64,000 nucleotides of DNA from Topomyia yanbarensis (taxonomy: Eukaryota > Arthropoda > Insecta > Diptera > Culicidae), in contig NC_080672.1 in assembly GCF_030247195.1 (NCBI RefSeq), positions 63,022,549-63,086,548 on the forward strand. The letters are read 5' to 3'. The notes below the pieces were generated by a model that was not told the DNA's origin, did not search any database, and was given only the letters and a program-made list of their open reading frames with translations. The stretch's first letter is position 1. Every line of letters starts with the position of its first letter. A program made the position numbers and the translations under genes. Positions 10,641 through 22,500 of the stretch are shown piece after piece.

Positions 10641-13600
10641 CCAGTTCTTACAAAAATTTGTAAAATTTACGAAAATTTGTAAAATTTATAAAAATGTGTA
10701 AAACTTACGAAAATTTGTAAATTTTTTTGTAAATATTACAAATTTTCGTAAATTTTACAAATTTTTGTAAATTTTACAAATTTTCGTAAACTTAACAAAT
10801 TTTCGTAAATTTTACAAATTTTCGTAAATTTGACAAATTTTCGTAAATTTTACAAATGTTCGTAAATTTTACAAATTTTCGTAAACTTTTACAAATTTTC
10901 GTAAATTTTACAAATTTTCGTAAACTTTACAAATTTCCGTAAATTTTACAAATTTTGCTAATTTCGTAAATTTCACAATTTGTAAAAACTATGAAAGTTT
11001 GTAAAATTTACGAAAATTAGCAAAATTTGTAAAATTTACGAAAATTTGTAAAATTCACGAAATTTTGTAAAATTTACAAAAATTTGCAAAATTTACAAAA
11101 ATTCGTAAAATTTACGAAAATTTGTAAAATTTACGAAAGTTTGTAAAATTTACGAAAATTTGTAAAATTTACGAAATTTTGTAAAATTTAAGAAAATTTT
11201 TTAAAATTTACGAAAATTTGTAAAATTTACGAAAATTTGTAAAATTTACTAAAATTTGTAAAACTTACGAAAATTTGTAAAATTCACAAAAATTTGCAAA
11301 ATTTACCAAAATTTGTAAAATGTACAAAAATTTGTAAAATTTACGAAAATTTGTAAAATTTACGAAAATTTGTAAAATTTACGAAAATTTGTAAAATTTA
11401 CGAAAATTTGTAAAATTTACGAAAATTTGTAAAATTTACGAAAATTTGTAAAATTTACGAAAATTTGTAAAATTCACGAAAATTTGTGACATTTACGAAA
11501 ATTTGTAAAATTTACGAAAATTCGTAAAATTTACAAATATTTGTAAAATTTACGAAAATTCGTAAAATTTACGAAAATTCGTAAAATTTGTAAATTTTAC
11601 AAATTTTCGTAAGTTTTACAAATTTTCGTGAATTTTACAAATTTTGTAAAATTTAAAAAAGTTTCTAAAATTTACGAAAATTTGTAAAATTTACGAAAAT
11701 ATGTAAAATTTACAGAAATTTGTAGTTTACGAAAATTTGTATAATTTACAAAAATTTGTAAAATTTACAAAAATTTGTAAAATTTACGAAAATTTGAAAA
11801 ATTTACGAAAATTTGTAAAATTTACGAAAATTTGTAAAATTTACGAAAATTTGTAAAATTTACGAAAATTTGTAAAATTTACGAAAATTTGTGAAATTTA
11901 CGAAAATTAGCAAAATTTGTAAATTTTACGGAAATTTGTAAAGTTTACGAAAATTTGTAAATTTTACGAAAGTTCGTAAAATTTACGAAAATTTCTAAAA
12001 TTTACGAAAATTTGTAAAATTTACGAAAAATTTGCAAAATTTACAAAAATTTACGAAAATTTGTAAAATATACGAAAATTTGTAAAATCTACGAAAATTT
12101 GTAAAATTTACGAAAATTTGTGAAATCTACCAAAATTTGTAAGAATTACAAAAATTTACGAAAATAAATTTTACAAATTTTCGTGAATTTTACAAATTTT
12201 CGTAAATTTTGCAAATTTTCGTAAATTTTGCAAATTTTCGTAAATTTTGCAAATTTTCGTAAATTTTGCAAATTTTCGTAAATTTTACAAATTTTTGTAA
12301 ATTTTACAAATTTTTGTAAATTTTACAAATTTTCGTAAATTTTACAAATTTCCGTAAATTTTACAAATTTTCGTAAATTTTGCAAATTTTCGTAGTTTTT
12401 ACAAATTTTCGTAAATTTTCCAAATTTTCGCGAATTTTCCAAATTTTACAAATTTTGTAAATTTTACAAATTTTCGTGAAATTTACAAATTTTCGTAAAT
12501 TTTACAAATTTTTGTAGGTTTTACAAATTTTCGTAAATTTTACAAATTTTCGTGAATTTTACAAATTTTTGTAAATTTTACAAATTTTCGTAAATTTTAC
12601 AAATTTTCGTAAATTTTACAAATTTTCGTAAATTTTACAAATTTTCGTAAATTTTACAATTTTTCGTGAACTTTACAAATTTTTGTAAATTTTACGAATT
12701 TCCGTAAATATTACAAATTTCCGTAAATTTTACAAATTTTCGCAAATTTTAGAAATTTTCGTAAATTTTACAAACTTTCGTAAATTTTACAAATTTTCGC
12801 AAATTTCACAAATTTTCGTAAATTTTACAAATTTTTGTAGCTTTTACGCATTTTCGTAAATTTTACAAATTTTCGTGAATTTTACAAATTTTCGCAAATT
12901 TTACAAATTTTCATAAATTTCACAAATTTTCGTGAATTTTACAAATTTTCGTAAATTTTACAAATTTTTGTAAATTTTACATATTTTCGTAAATTTTACA
13001 AATTTTTGTGAATTTTACAAATTTTCGTAATTTTACGAATTTTCGTAAATTTTACGTAAATTTTACAAATATTTGTAAATTTTACGAATTTTCGCAAATT
13101 TAACAAATTTTTGTAAATTTCACAAATTTTCGTGAATTTTACAAATTTTCGTAAATTTTACAAATTTTCGTAAATTTTACAAATTTTCGTAAATTTTACA
13201 AATTTTCGTAAATTTTGCAAATTTTCGTATATTCTACAAATTTTGGTAAATTTTGCAAATTTTTGTAAATTTTACCAATTTTCGTAAATTTTACAAATTT
13301 TCGTAAATTTTACAAATTTTCGTAATTTTTACAAATTTTCGTAAATTTTACAAATTTTTGTAAATTTTACAAATTTTTGTAAATTTTACAAATTTTTGTA
13401 AATTTTGCAAATTTTCGTAAATTTTGCAAATTGTAAATTTTACAAATATTCGTAAATTTTACAAATTTTCGTAAATTTTGTAAAATTTACGAAATTTTGT
13501 AAAATTTAAGAAAATTTTTTAAAATTTACGAAAATTTGTAAAATTTACGAAAATTGGTAAAATTTACAAAAATTTGCAAAATTTACCAAAATTTGTAAAA

Positions 13601-14385
13601 TATACGAAAATTTGCAAAATTTACGAAAATTTGTAAAATTTACGAAAATTTGTAAAATTTACGAAAATTTGTAAAATTTACGAAAATTTGTAAAATTCAC
13701 GAAAATTTGTGAAATTTACGAACATTTGTAAAATTTGCGAAAATTCGTAAAATTTACAAATATTTGTAAAATTTACGTAAAATTTACGAAAATTCGTAAA
13801 ATTACGAAAATTTGTAAAATTCACAAAAATTTGTAAAATTTACGAAAATTTGTAAAATTTACGAAAATTTGTAAAATTTACGAAAATTTGTAAAATTCAC
13901 GAAAATTTGCGAAATTTACGAAAATTTGTAAAATTTACGAAAATTTGTAAAATTTACGAAAATTTGTAAAATTTACGAAAATTTGTAAAATTTACGAAAA
14001 TTTGTAAAATTTACGAAAATTTGTAAAATTTACGAAAATTTGTAAAATTTACGAAAATTTGTAAAATTTACGAAAATTTGTAAAATTTACGAAAATTTGT
14101 AAAATTTACGAAAATTTGTAAAATTTACGAAAATTTGTAAAATTTACGAAAATTTGCAAAATTTACGAAAATTTGTAAAATTTTCGAAAATTTGTAAAAT
14201 TTACGGAAATTCATAAAATTTACGGAAATTTGTAAAGTTTACGAAAATTTGTAAAATTTACAAAAATGTGTAAAATTTTCGAAAATTTGTAAAATTTGAT
14301 AATTTGTAAAATTTACGAAAATTTGTAAAATATACGAAAATTTGTAAAATTTACGAAAATTTGTAAAATTTATGAAAATCTGAAA
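10641..14385. repeat. AT-rich satellite, 19-bp unit ACGAAAATTTGTAAAATTT, mixed orientation
   Basis: About 3.7 kb of a 19-bp unit made of two similar halves (ACGAAAATTT and GTAAAATTT). The orientation alternates in seven blocks: plus to ~10725, minus to ~10982, plus to ~11588, minus to ~11645, plus to ~12165, minus to ~13480, then plus to the end. Variant units recur in the same order at several places, showing segmental duplication inside the array. Long plus-orientation runs at 13900-14160 are nearly homogeneous. There is no coding content. Confidence 0.95.
12913..13919. repeat. Large palindrome inside the 19-bp satellite
   Basis: Arms 12913-13335 and 13497-13919 are reverse complements in register about a centre near 13416. 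Diagnostic variants pair exactly: ACGTAAA at 13054-13060 with TTTACGT at 13772-13778; the block at 13113-13137 with 13695-13719; 12992-13031 with 13801-13840. The block 13217-13278 pairs with 13554-13615 with one mismatch. The pairing of rare variants distinguishes this from the trivial symmetry of the unit. Confidence 0.85.
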
Positions 14386-14925
14386 AAAAAAAATTTTCGT
14401 TATACACGTGAAAAGCAAATATCCGGAACATAGTCATTCCATAGTTCTAAGCCTCAAAATGAAAACTATATTATTATCAAACGGTATTCATTTTTGACGG
14501 AAAAATATGTGTTAAATTGTACTAAATTGTAAAGAAATGAAATGCCTTGTGAAAAATAAAACGAATAAAGTTATAAAAATGTTTTACTTATTTCTTATAT
14601 TACTTCTGAATTTTTGATACGAAAATAAATAATGCCGAAATATGACCCTTTTAAAACTACCTGGATTTTTGATGAAGTGGAATTTCTAACCAAAGATGAC
14701 GCTCGGTAAAAATACTTTGAACGCAAGGGTCTGCAATGTCTAAACTTTTTTCTATGTTGTTAATGGTCAAATCGGGCCACTCATCGCTGAGAAATCGATT
14801 CTGAATTTGGATACAACTTCCGCTGGGGCGTCCGGAACCATCGATGGTGGCCAATGTGGCCAAAGCGACTTTGAATGATTATTAGTGACCTAGAGCTATC
14901 AATTCAAACAGTTGTGGTCACACTT
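14386..14925. other. Unassigned spacer with an unrecognised 68-codon frame
   Basis: A minus-strand frame at 14657-14863 has a well-mixed composition (residues such as NRFLSDEWPDL and CVQSIFTERHLWLEIP) that reads more like protein than most frames nearby. I do not recognise it. It ends after HQKSR and has no extension in frame. It could be an exon remnant or a transposase scrap. The rest of the stretch is AT-rich with no ends seen. Confidence 0.25.
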
Positions 14926-15725
14926 GGGAAAATTTTTCCTCTTTTTACATTCATCGTATATGTTGAAATCGGGATTTTCAGCGTTAAAAAATGTTCATTA
15001 TTTCAGGAGCTTTTGTCGCGATTTTCGTAACATCCCATCACGTTACCGTAATAATCCATGAGTTTACTATCGGATTTTTCTAGCAGAACCTTAGTCACGA
15101 TTTTTGTAAATTAACTTCATGTTATCGTGATATTTTGGCCACATGTATAGTGATTTGTGTTCATGATTTCTGGATCTTAGTCACGATTTTAGAAATTTCT
15201 ATTCACATGATCCTTATAATTTAATCAGAATTAGTGTGATTTTACTAATTACTATTTCACGAGCAGGAATGGCAAGTCGTAAAAATTATACGGAGAATCA
15301 TGAGCACATGAACGATATTTTATGATTTTGTGAACTATTTCACTGGCACACATGGTCAGTTGTGATTATTATACTAAGAATCATGAGTAGGTTCACCTTT
15401 TCATTAGTAAAATTTCATATTTTTTGTGAACTATTTCACTGGCACGCAGTCGCTAGGTATTATGATTTAGTTCATTTATACATGAATAACAGTTTATGAT
15501 TTTTTGAACTATTTCACGAGCACGGATATTGAATCGTGGTTAATATATAAGGAATCATGAACTTGCTCACGATGGTTGAAAGAATTCATGAATAATATTT
15601 GGGGTTTCGTGAAATAGTTCATGAGAAAAAATGCTTTGATTTTGTGAGCTATTCCACAACCACGAAAACCATATTATGTTCAAGTTGTAACAAATCATGA
15701 ATCAGTTCACGTCGCATAGTTGAAC
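14926..15725 (-). mobile_element. TCATGA-rich element, copy 2
   Basis: Reverse-oriented relative to the copy at 3190-4530. Units with GATCTTAGTCACGATTTT and GTTATCGTGATATTTT come first, followed by units with GTGAACTATTTCAC and GAATCATGA. Divergence is higher than in the other copies and the outer ends are not resolved. Non-coding. Confidence 0.6.
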
Positions 15726-18700
15726 TCTGAATATTTTTGTCCATATTGCGACACTTAGACTAAATAAATGAAAACTTCTAAGTAGCCGATATTCTACTTG
15801 TTTTATTTTTTAATCAAATTCTTCATAAGATTCATTTGTAGTAATCTAAAAAAAACTGTAGATTTTTCGAAATCGAACAACCAGAAGACCGCCTTAATCT
15901 ATAAGTTCGTTACACGCTTGAAAAAATAGCTCAAAACAAACCGTCGTCATGATCAAAAGATTCTGCACAAAACTAGTTATGTTCTATTCCGAAAATGCAT
16001 CATAACTCGTGATTAATCACATTTCGAAATAGAATTGACCGTCAACCGAGGCAAATTATATGTAATAAATTTAACTATCTTGCAACTACTCCCCTCGATT
16101 TGACCCTGAACGGCAGGCAGCTAGTATCCGTCACCGAGCGCAACTACGGTCACTGTCTAGGATCAGGGCGAGTTCAACAATCCAATCAAATCGGTAACTA
16201 TACATGTTCCATGGCTGTTTTAAGGCAACGGACTGACTGAGCTTCTAGATGCCATTGCTCACATTTGGAGGAAAATGTCATAAATTAGTGTTGTTTTTAT
16301 TGAGTGCTTAGATGACGACTTCGGGGTTGGGTACTACAACATTCTTGTTTCGTTTCGTTTCGTTTTTTTTTCTTTTCCTTTTGCCAGATCAGAACCGAGT
16401 GATAAATGTTTAATGTTCGGTGCTTACGGTCTTTTACGAAATATCTGTTTCTGTAACGGTGCTTGTTTTTTCTTCTCCGCTCAACTGCAACTGGGCGACA
16501 ATGCGCTTTGGCAATTGGATACTTTTTGCACTCTTCCTCCGTTCGTTCGTTTCTTCGTTCCTTCGGTTGTTGGTCGCTGGTTTGGTCGCAATTGAGCATA
16601 AATTTGTGGTAATGTATTGGCCATTAGTAATTAGCTGCGACATAAAAGTGCGACACAAACGGCAGTTTGAAACCAATCCTCTTGGGCACTTTTGATTGCG
16701 CGGAGACATTGCATTTAATGATCGGTCGGTCGAATCACGATGCTGGTCGTCCCGCGGCAACTTACGCGGAAACCGTGGACTACTAAAATAACTCTATTTC
16801 TCACCGTTTGTTGTAACTGGGCGGGCTGGCGTGTCGGGTGGCTTGTGCCGAAAGCTACAAACGATTACAGCCATGTGCGGTGAAATCGGCATTTACAATT
16901 AGTTACCAGTTTATTGGCTGTTTTCTATCGGGACTTCATAATTGATGTGCAGAGATCCGGATTAGGGCGGAATTTCACAAAATCAGTTAGTGTCGAACGT
17001 GATTAGCCAGGACGAACCGGTAAGTAGTTTCTGTCAACTGTCAATTTATTAACTTCCTTTTGTTATGACGTTTCATAACCGGTACCATTAAACCGGTATG
17101 ACGTCTATTAGCTAGCCGCAGCACAGTTACTCGGCATCGTCTCCAGCTGACGTCGCGAAAATTCATTGGACCCGTCCACCATCATTAATCTTGCTTTTCG
17201 TTGCCGCATTACAACCGAAGCCCGAGTCTGCAATTGTTTTGCAATTTTTCCATTCAGTGCCTCGAAACGGTCGCAGCTGAGCTGCTCCGACGACGACGAC
17301 AAGATAATCTGCCAGCAACTTTTCCAAAAATGGCTTATCACTGAATGTGACTAGGTTTTGCAGTGCGGCAGTGGATCGTTCGGGTATCTTCTGCTCAGAC
17401 TGCAACTAGCCTGTCTGCAAGTCGTGGGAAAAACCAATGTTGGACATATTTTTAAACTCGTCGCCGCCAGCGCGCGCGGCGCTGATGCTGATAGAGATCG
17501 TCATTCCCATTCAACTACCCTGTTTACGGTCGCAACAGCGAAGAAGAGTTGGCTGGCGGATGGAAAGCTTCAGGGACATAAACATAAAGGTTGGAGGAAA
17601 ATCTTGGTACAATACCAAACCAACCATCTCGGGGGCTCTGAAAAAGTGGCATTCGTAGTGAAATAATTTCAAGTTTTCGGCCGACTTGACAAGACAGCAT
17701 GTCACAAATAATCGTCTATGAATTTGAAATGGAAACTAGCGGAGCTGCCAAATATGTGAACTGGATGGAGCCTGTTGGGATTAGCATTGGGACAGATGAT
17801 AGAGTACTGGAGTCTGCAGCATATGGAATGGAAATATGACGTCTTTTATTTGGATACAGAAAGATTCTTCAAATTTAAATCCTACTGAATAATTTTGAAT
17901 AATGCTGACATGCGGAATGCTATCAAAAGTGACAGATGTCGGTTTCAATATAAAGAACAGCAAGCTGAAAATAACCTCAAAATCCAATGGTTCGAAGCCA
18001 GACATTTCAGTGAACCCAACTCGGATATTGTTTCAAATTCAATCAACTATACGAACCACCGGCAAAGGAACGATGCTGAACCAATTAAATCTCTACCAGT
18101 AATTACTGTTATGTTCCTTGCTCCCCAAAGGAGGACTCCAATTGCGCCGGCAAGATTAACTTTTCTTATCTAACCAAAGAAACTCTATCTCTCTGCGTCT
18201 GTGTGTGTGTATGTATGTGTGCTGACGGGAAGGAGGAACGGTCCCTTAGCTGTCCGTTCTTGGAAGAACCGGTAAAAGGAAACATCCCACCTTGGCTTTC
18301 CCTCCCCCCCCCCCCTTCCCCTCCTACTCGACCCGCTCGTCAAGGAAAGTTGTTCAGTAATGTCGGAAATTAAACGTCATAGAATCTCGTGCCAAGTCCC
18401 AACCAACAACGTTTCGACAGAACATCGTCGTAGTAGTAGTAGTAGTAGCAGTAGTGGTAGTCATAGTAGGCTCCACAGGACGCCGACAAATGCAACTGTG
18501 ATTTTTTCTTCGTCTTTTGACTCGCCACCTTCCCTGGCTGGAAAAGAAGGAGGACGGCTTTCGGTATTGATATAATTAAAAAGAAATTAAAAAGTTTTCA
18601 CTACGAAATGACTTTTAACTCCAGGGGGCAGGCTTTTCGGCAGATGCAATCATGATTGCCATTGGTAGGATTCAGAGGGAAATATCCTGTGTAAAAGGAA

Positions 18701-18935
18701 GTTCCTAACCTGCACACCGATCGATGGTGGAATATTGCACAAGAGAAGTGCAAATTGAAAAAAAGGAAAAGTCTGATCGAAGTTTCTTCATGAAGAAAGA
18801 TTAAATTACATATTTGAGGGAAAGTTTTATTTGCGATGGATTACAACGAAATACCTTTCAACCGAGGCTTCTGAGCTTGTGAGTAGTTTTTGTACTTGAA
18901 TATGTTTGAATGTGGACTTGAACATTCGCCTGTTT
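15726..18935. other. Largely unique sequence with simple repeats
   Basis: Moderate-GC sequence without transposon ends. It includes a (TAG)n-type tract at 18428-18469, a C run near 18308 and a GT-rich tract near 18200. A TCAGTT initiator-like string at 16983-16988 is followed 35 bp later by a strong donor-like string CCG|GTAAGTAG (donor at 17020). Several overlapping 60-110-codon frames on both strands (16297-18173) have no recognisable domains and overlap each other, so none is called. Possibly a host gene's 5' or intronic region. Confidence 0.3.
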
Positions 18936-18962
18936 GTATTTAGTTCGTTTATTTGATAGGTA

Positions 18963-21084
18963 TAGGGTTCGTCGCGGTTGCGGTAATTACCGCAACCGCG
19001 CGATATTTACCGCACCCGCACCGCAAAAACTGCGGTGCGGTGAGACACTTTTTCCTGCGGATGCGGTGCGGGAAATGAGCTTTTACCGCGCGGTATTACC
19101 GCAACCGCATTTCAAAAAATAATTGATAAACTCTGCAGTCTGCTTTAAAAAGTGAATTAAAACTATGACTTTTACCATTTGAGAAGGACGCAACTAGATT
19201 TATTTTCTGAACGAATTCTGTCAGAACGTTCGAGTTTTATTTATTACCCTACAATAGAGAAACATGATAAACATTTAATTGCTCTAATTTCCATAGACTT
19301 GAGAATGATTTGAAAAGAAATCCGAATATAATCTGTATTCGACCTATCACTACTTGATTTTTTACATTTTGGTCATTCAAATATTATAAAACTTACTGAT
19401 ACTAAGAAATAAAATTTATAAGCTGTGTCCAATATAATTTGGCACCATTATTTTTACGACATATTTTGAAAACTATTTATTTTTTACTTCAAAGAAAAAA
19501 ATTACAAACGAACCTTTTCACATACATAAAAGGCACTGTCAAATCCAATTACAAAATGCATAATTTCTCCTGACTTCTCTTGGCAATCGTGGAACCGTAA
19601 TCGTTTTTGATGACATTTTCTCAGCTGTGAGTTTTGATTAATTTGGAGAACTTAGAGATGAACTAATGATACTACGACTTAAAAACAATCCTAAGAATGT
19701 AATTATCATCATCAAACCAAACGAATTTGGAGGAATTTTTTTTGCGTGCGTTCATTGTTCGTCCAACTGGGAATATTTCCTACCAAATTAACAAATAATA
19801 TTTTTCAGTTAGGAGTATTTTGTAACTTTTTGAAAGTAAACTTTCGAAGTTAGTGTAGGGCATTGCGATTTTTTGTGTTTCTCGAAGTCTCCCTTCATAT
19901 TGTGACAAGTATCAAAGTTAGCCCAGATGCCATATTTTGCATAGTTTGGACAGTTTTTGCCTTAACCCATTATATCCTAGCGTATGAAATTTCATACGCA
20001 GAACTATCCATCGTTTAACGCGTATTTACTGCAGAATTTTGGCATTCAACTGCTTTATTATTGCACTAATGGGATCATTGCACCTCATATTTCATTGTGA
20101 AACAAGACAACTACCATTTTTTTATAATTTTGTTTACATTTTTGAGACGTGTATAGTTGGGGCAAATGGCGGCTGAAAAGTAAGCAATACATTTAATTGA
20201 ATTTTATTGTTGGATTTCGTGCTAATAATCCCATTATGTGACAAAACGTTCCTACAGGTGTAAAATAAGTGTTGTCTATCAGAAAATCCGAAGAAATATG
20301 ACAAACAACTTAAAATTTGTTGTTTTTATTTAAGCGTACGAATTTTTTTGCACGAGATATTTTCATTCTCAAAACCATTTTAAGCGATGATTTTATTTTT
20401 CCCATAATCTTTGATACTTTTTTTGGTGGAATTGAAGATATCACTGCATTTGGTTCACTTTTTGAAACCCCTGCGTTATAATGGGTTAATTGAAAATTTA
20501 TCTCGAAACTTTAACGTATTTTTACATGGAATCTGTATACAAAGTTTGAAAGAAATCGGTTAAGTAGTTTTTGAATGGCAGGTAACACCGGAAATCATGT
20601 TTTTCCAGAGACGTTCTACAAAAAGCTTGGTCACCGAGTCGATTGTCGATATTTCTGCATGGAAAATGCTGTATTGAAATGATACGCTATAATGCACAAA
20701 AGTTTTGATCAGTTCGCTTCACGCAAAGTTTAAAAAAAACAATCAAGAAAAAGTGTTTTTTTTCGCGCCAAAACCCTTACCCCTCTTAATAAAACTTGCA
20801 AAGTTTAATATTTTCATAAATGTTACATTCTGAGGAGTCCGTCAAAGATAATTTTCGTGTAAATAAGAATAACATTTTACTATATATGGCTATACAATAC
20901 AAATGAATAATTTTTCAGCACAATTTTAAAAATTCATGATTTTTACCGCATTTACCGCATTACCGCGCGGTGCGGTGCGGTAAATGCAATGCGGTTGCGG
21001 TAAGCGGTGCGGTTTTATTATTTTTTTGCGGTTGCGGTGCGGACTATCCATTTACCGCCCACATCCGCACCGCGACGAACCCTA
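18963..21084. mobile_element. hAT-like element 1, GCGGT-rich ends, 2122 bp
   Basis: Perfect 8-bp target duplication GATAGGTA at 18955-18962 and 21085-21092. The ends are TAGGGTTCGTCGCGG ... CCGCGACGAACCCTA. Inside each end lies about 140 bp of clustered GCGGT/ACCGC words (18973-19110 and 20944-21074), while the middle is AT-rich. The 8-bp duplication and TAGGG start fit the hAT superfamily, where clustered subterminal motifs bind transposase; the binding role here is inference. No transposase frame exists, so it is non-autonomous. It carries a TTAA-flanked insertion at 19966-20485. Confidence 0.8.
19966..20485. mobile_element. piggyBac-like MITE, 520 bp, nested in hAT-like element 1
   Basis: TTAA at 19962-19965 and 20486-20489 flanks inverted ends CCCATTATA ... 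TATAATGGG. Beyond these nine bases the match is weak. A small dyad GTATGAAATTTCATAC lies just inside the left end. No transposase is seen. Confidence 0.55.
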
Positions 21085-21399
21085 GATAGGTACAAAAGCA
21101 TAAGCTTGGCGGTGACAAATTCAATTTAACAGCTATCTTAAAACTAGGAATGCAATTCGATATACAAGGTGGGAAATAATAGTTTTTTATGACAAAAATA
21201 CATCTATCTTAAAACTAGGAATACAAAAAGGCAAATGTGGTTTATTTCCAACATCGGTGTTGCAGCAGTTATATTTGGGACAGAAGAGAGTAGGCGGATA
21301 TGGAGACAGGTAAGAAGAAATGGCCACTTTCAGGCAAACGGGAGCTCAGGGACATGACTTAGAGCCTCAGGCTACCCAGACGTCAAGACCCGGGTTGAT
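21085..21399 (-). other. 3' UTR segment of the split I-clade element
   Basis: This stretch lies between the two hAT-like insertions; its outer 8 bases on each side are their target duplications. It continues the minus-strand I element after its ORF2. It contains an internal repeat of ATCTTAAAACTAGGAAT (near 21133 and 21208). No coding potential is seen. Assignment rests on continuity between the duplications, not on sequence identity to a known UTR. Confidence 0.6.
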
Positions 21400-21724
21400 C
21401 AGGCACGTAGCCAGAGGGGGGGCTAGGGGGCTAAAGCCCCCCCCGAAAATTTTCAAAAATAAATTTAAGAAACAACATGTTTTTCGGTGACTCTTAAAAA
21501 AATTGTATCTTGTTTGGTTTCAACAAATTAATGCGAGAATTGTGAGGAAGATTGCTATTTCGAACCACCGAAGACAGCGGTCAGGATATCTACTCAGTAT
21601 GCTGAGTGTGATAAAACAGTTCCCTTCATATTGTGTGACTCGTCGGAAGAACAAAAGAAACTGTTACTTTAATTCTTGCAGTGGGGATCTGTCGAATGAT
21701 TGAGTCGCAGAAGCAAGAAGTAGT

Positions 21725-21826
21725 GCTCCAGCCAAATACGGAGGCTATTGACTTCCGGTCTTTTCGCATAAGATCGATCTTATGCGAAAAGACCTGAAGT
21801 CAATAGCCTCCGTATTTGGCTGGAGC
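21725..21826. repeat. Spacerless inverted repeat, 51-bp arms
   Basis: The arms match at 50 of 51 positions around the centre AAGATC|GATCTT (between 21775 and 21776). The homologous copy at 1-1724 has only the left-arm sequence in diverged form, so the right arm is an added inverted duplication in this copy. Confidence 0.9.
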
Positions 21827-22164
21827 AACATTCATGATGTGAAATATTTGCTGAAGGTGAATATGGAGGTTATGCTTACGAACATCGCCTTTAACGAGTT
21901 TAACCATGTCAGGCGTTCAGTGCTAATGCCATTTAACAAATTAGCCTAGGCGAAACCAGTCATTTCGCATAACAACTGGTTGATCCTCGTATATATGGAC
22001 GATGAGAAAATCAATGCTCGGCTACAAGATCTGATACCACTTACTTGCACCGTGGCTATTAAAAGATTCCTGTCACATTTGGGAAAAGATGGTATTCATT
22101 ATAAAGGACACATCTAGGAAGTAATTCCCTATATATTAAATGGTGTTTTGTGGTGAAAATCTAG

Positions 22165-22500
22165 GTGAACAGACATATTTCCTCCAACCTGACCCTGCAC
22201 GTAAAAACTGAATGCGATAGTATTATTTTACACATTATATCTTTGCATATACATAGTCTCCAAAACCATTTCCTGAAAAACAAACATTTGCCAAATTTTG
22301 GCTGCTGTTCGGATAATATTGACGGAAAAACTGCGTCTAGTATCTCAAAATCAACGGTCGGCACCATCATTGAGGAAGTGGACACTCGTGACCCGTCAGA
22401 AATTCGCGAACATGGACATGGCAGTAACCACTATGATGATAAGGAAGTGTACGAGATAGAAATGAACAACCACCGCGACACTGTTGGTTAGGAAAAATAT
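22165..22500 (+). pseudogene. Unrecognised coding-like segment conserved in both hAT-like element 2 copies
   Basis: A 108-codon frame includes SISKSTVGTIIEEVD and GSNHYDDKEVYEIEMNN. The other copy (680-1121, minus) encodes similar strings, ISKSTASTIIEE and GSNHGYDTEVFNSEIDMN, in two frames. An acidic, His/Asp/Tyr-containing stretch is kept in both. I do not recognise the family. It may be a piece of the element's own gene or a captured host exon. No intact start or full domain is visible. Confidence 0.35.

Noticed and set aside
10617..14430. TTCCGGAT-type inverted ends flanking the 19-bp satellite, as if it were one transposon
   Set aside because: Only about 8 bases match, positions are loose and no target duplication was found.
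16297..18173. Cluster of 60-110 codon ORFs on both strands
   Set aside because: They overlap in conflicting frames, have no recognisable domain and no consistent splice structure.
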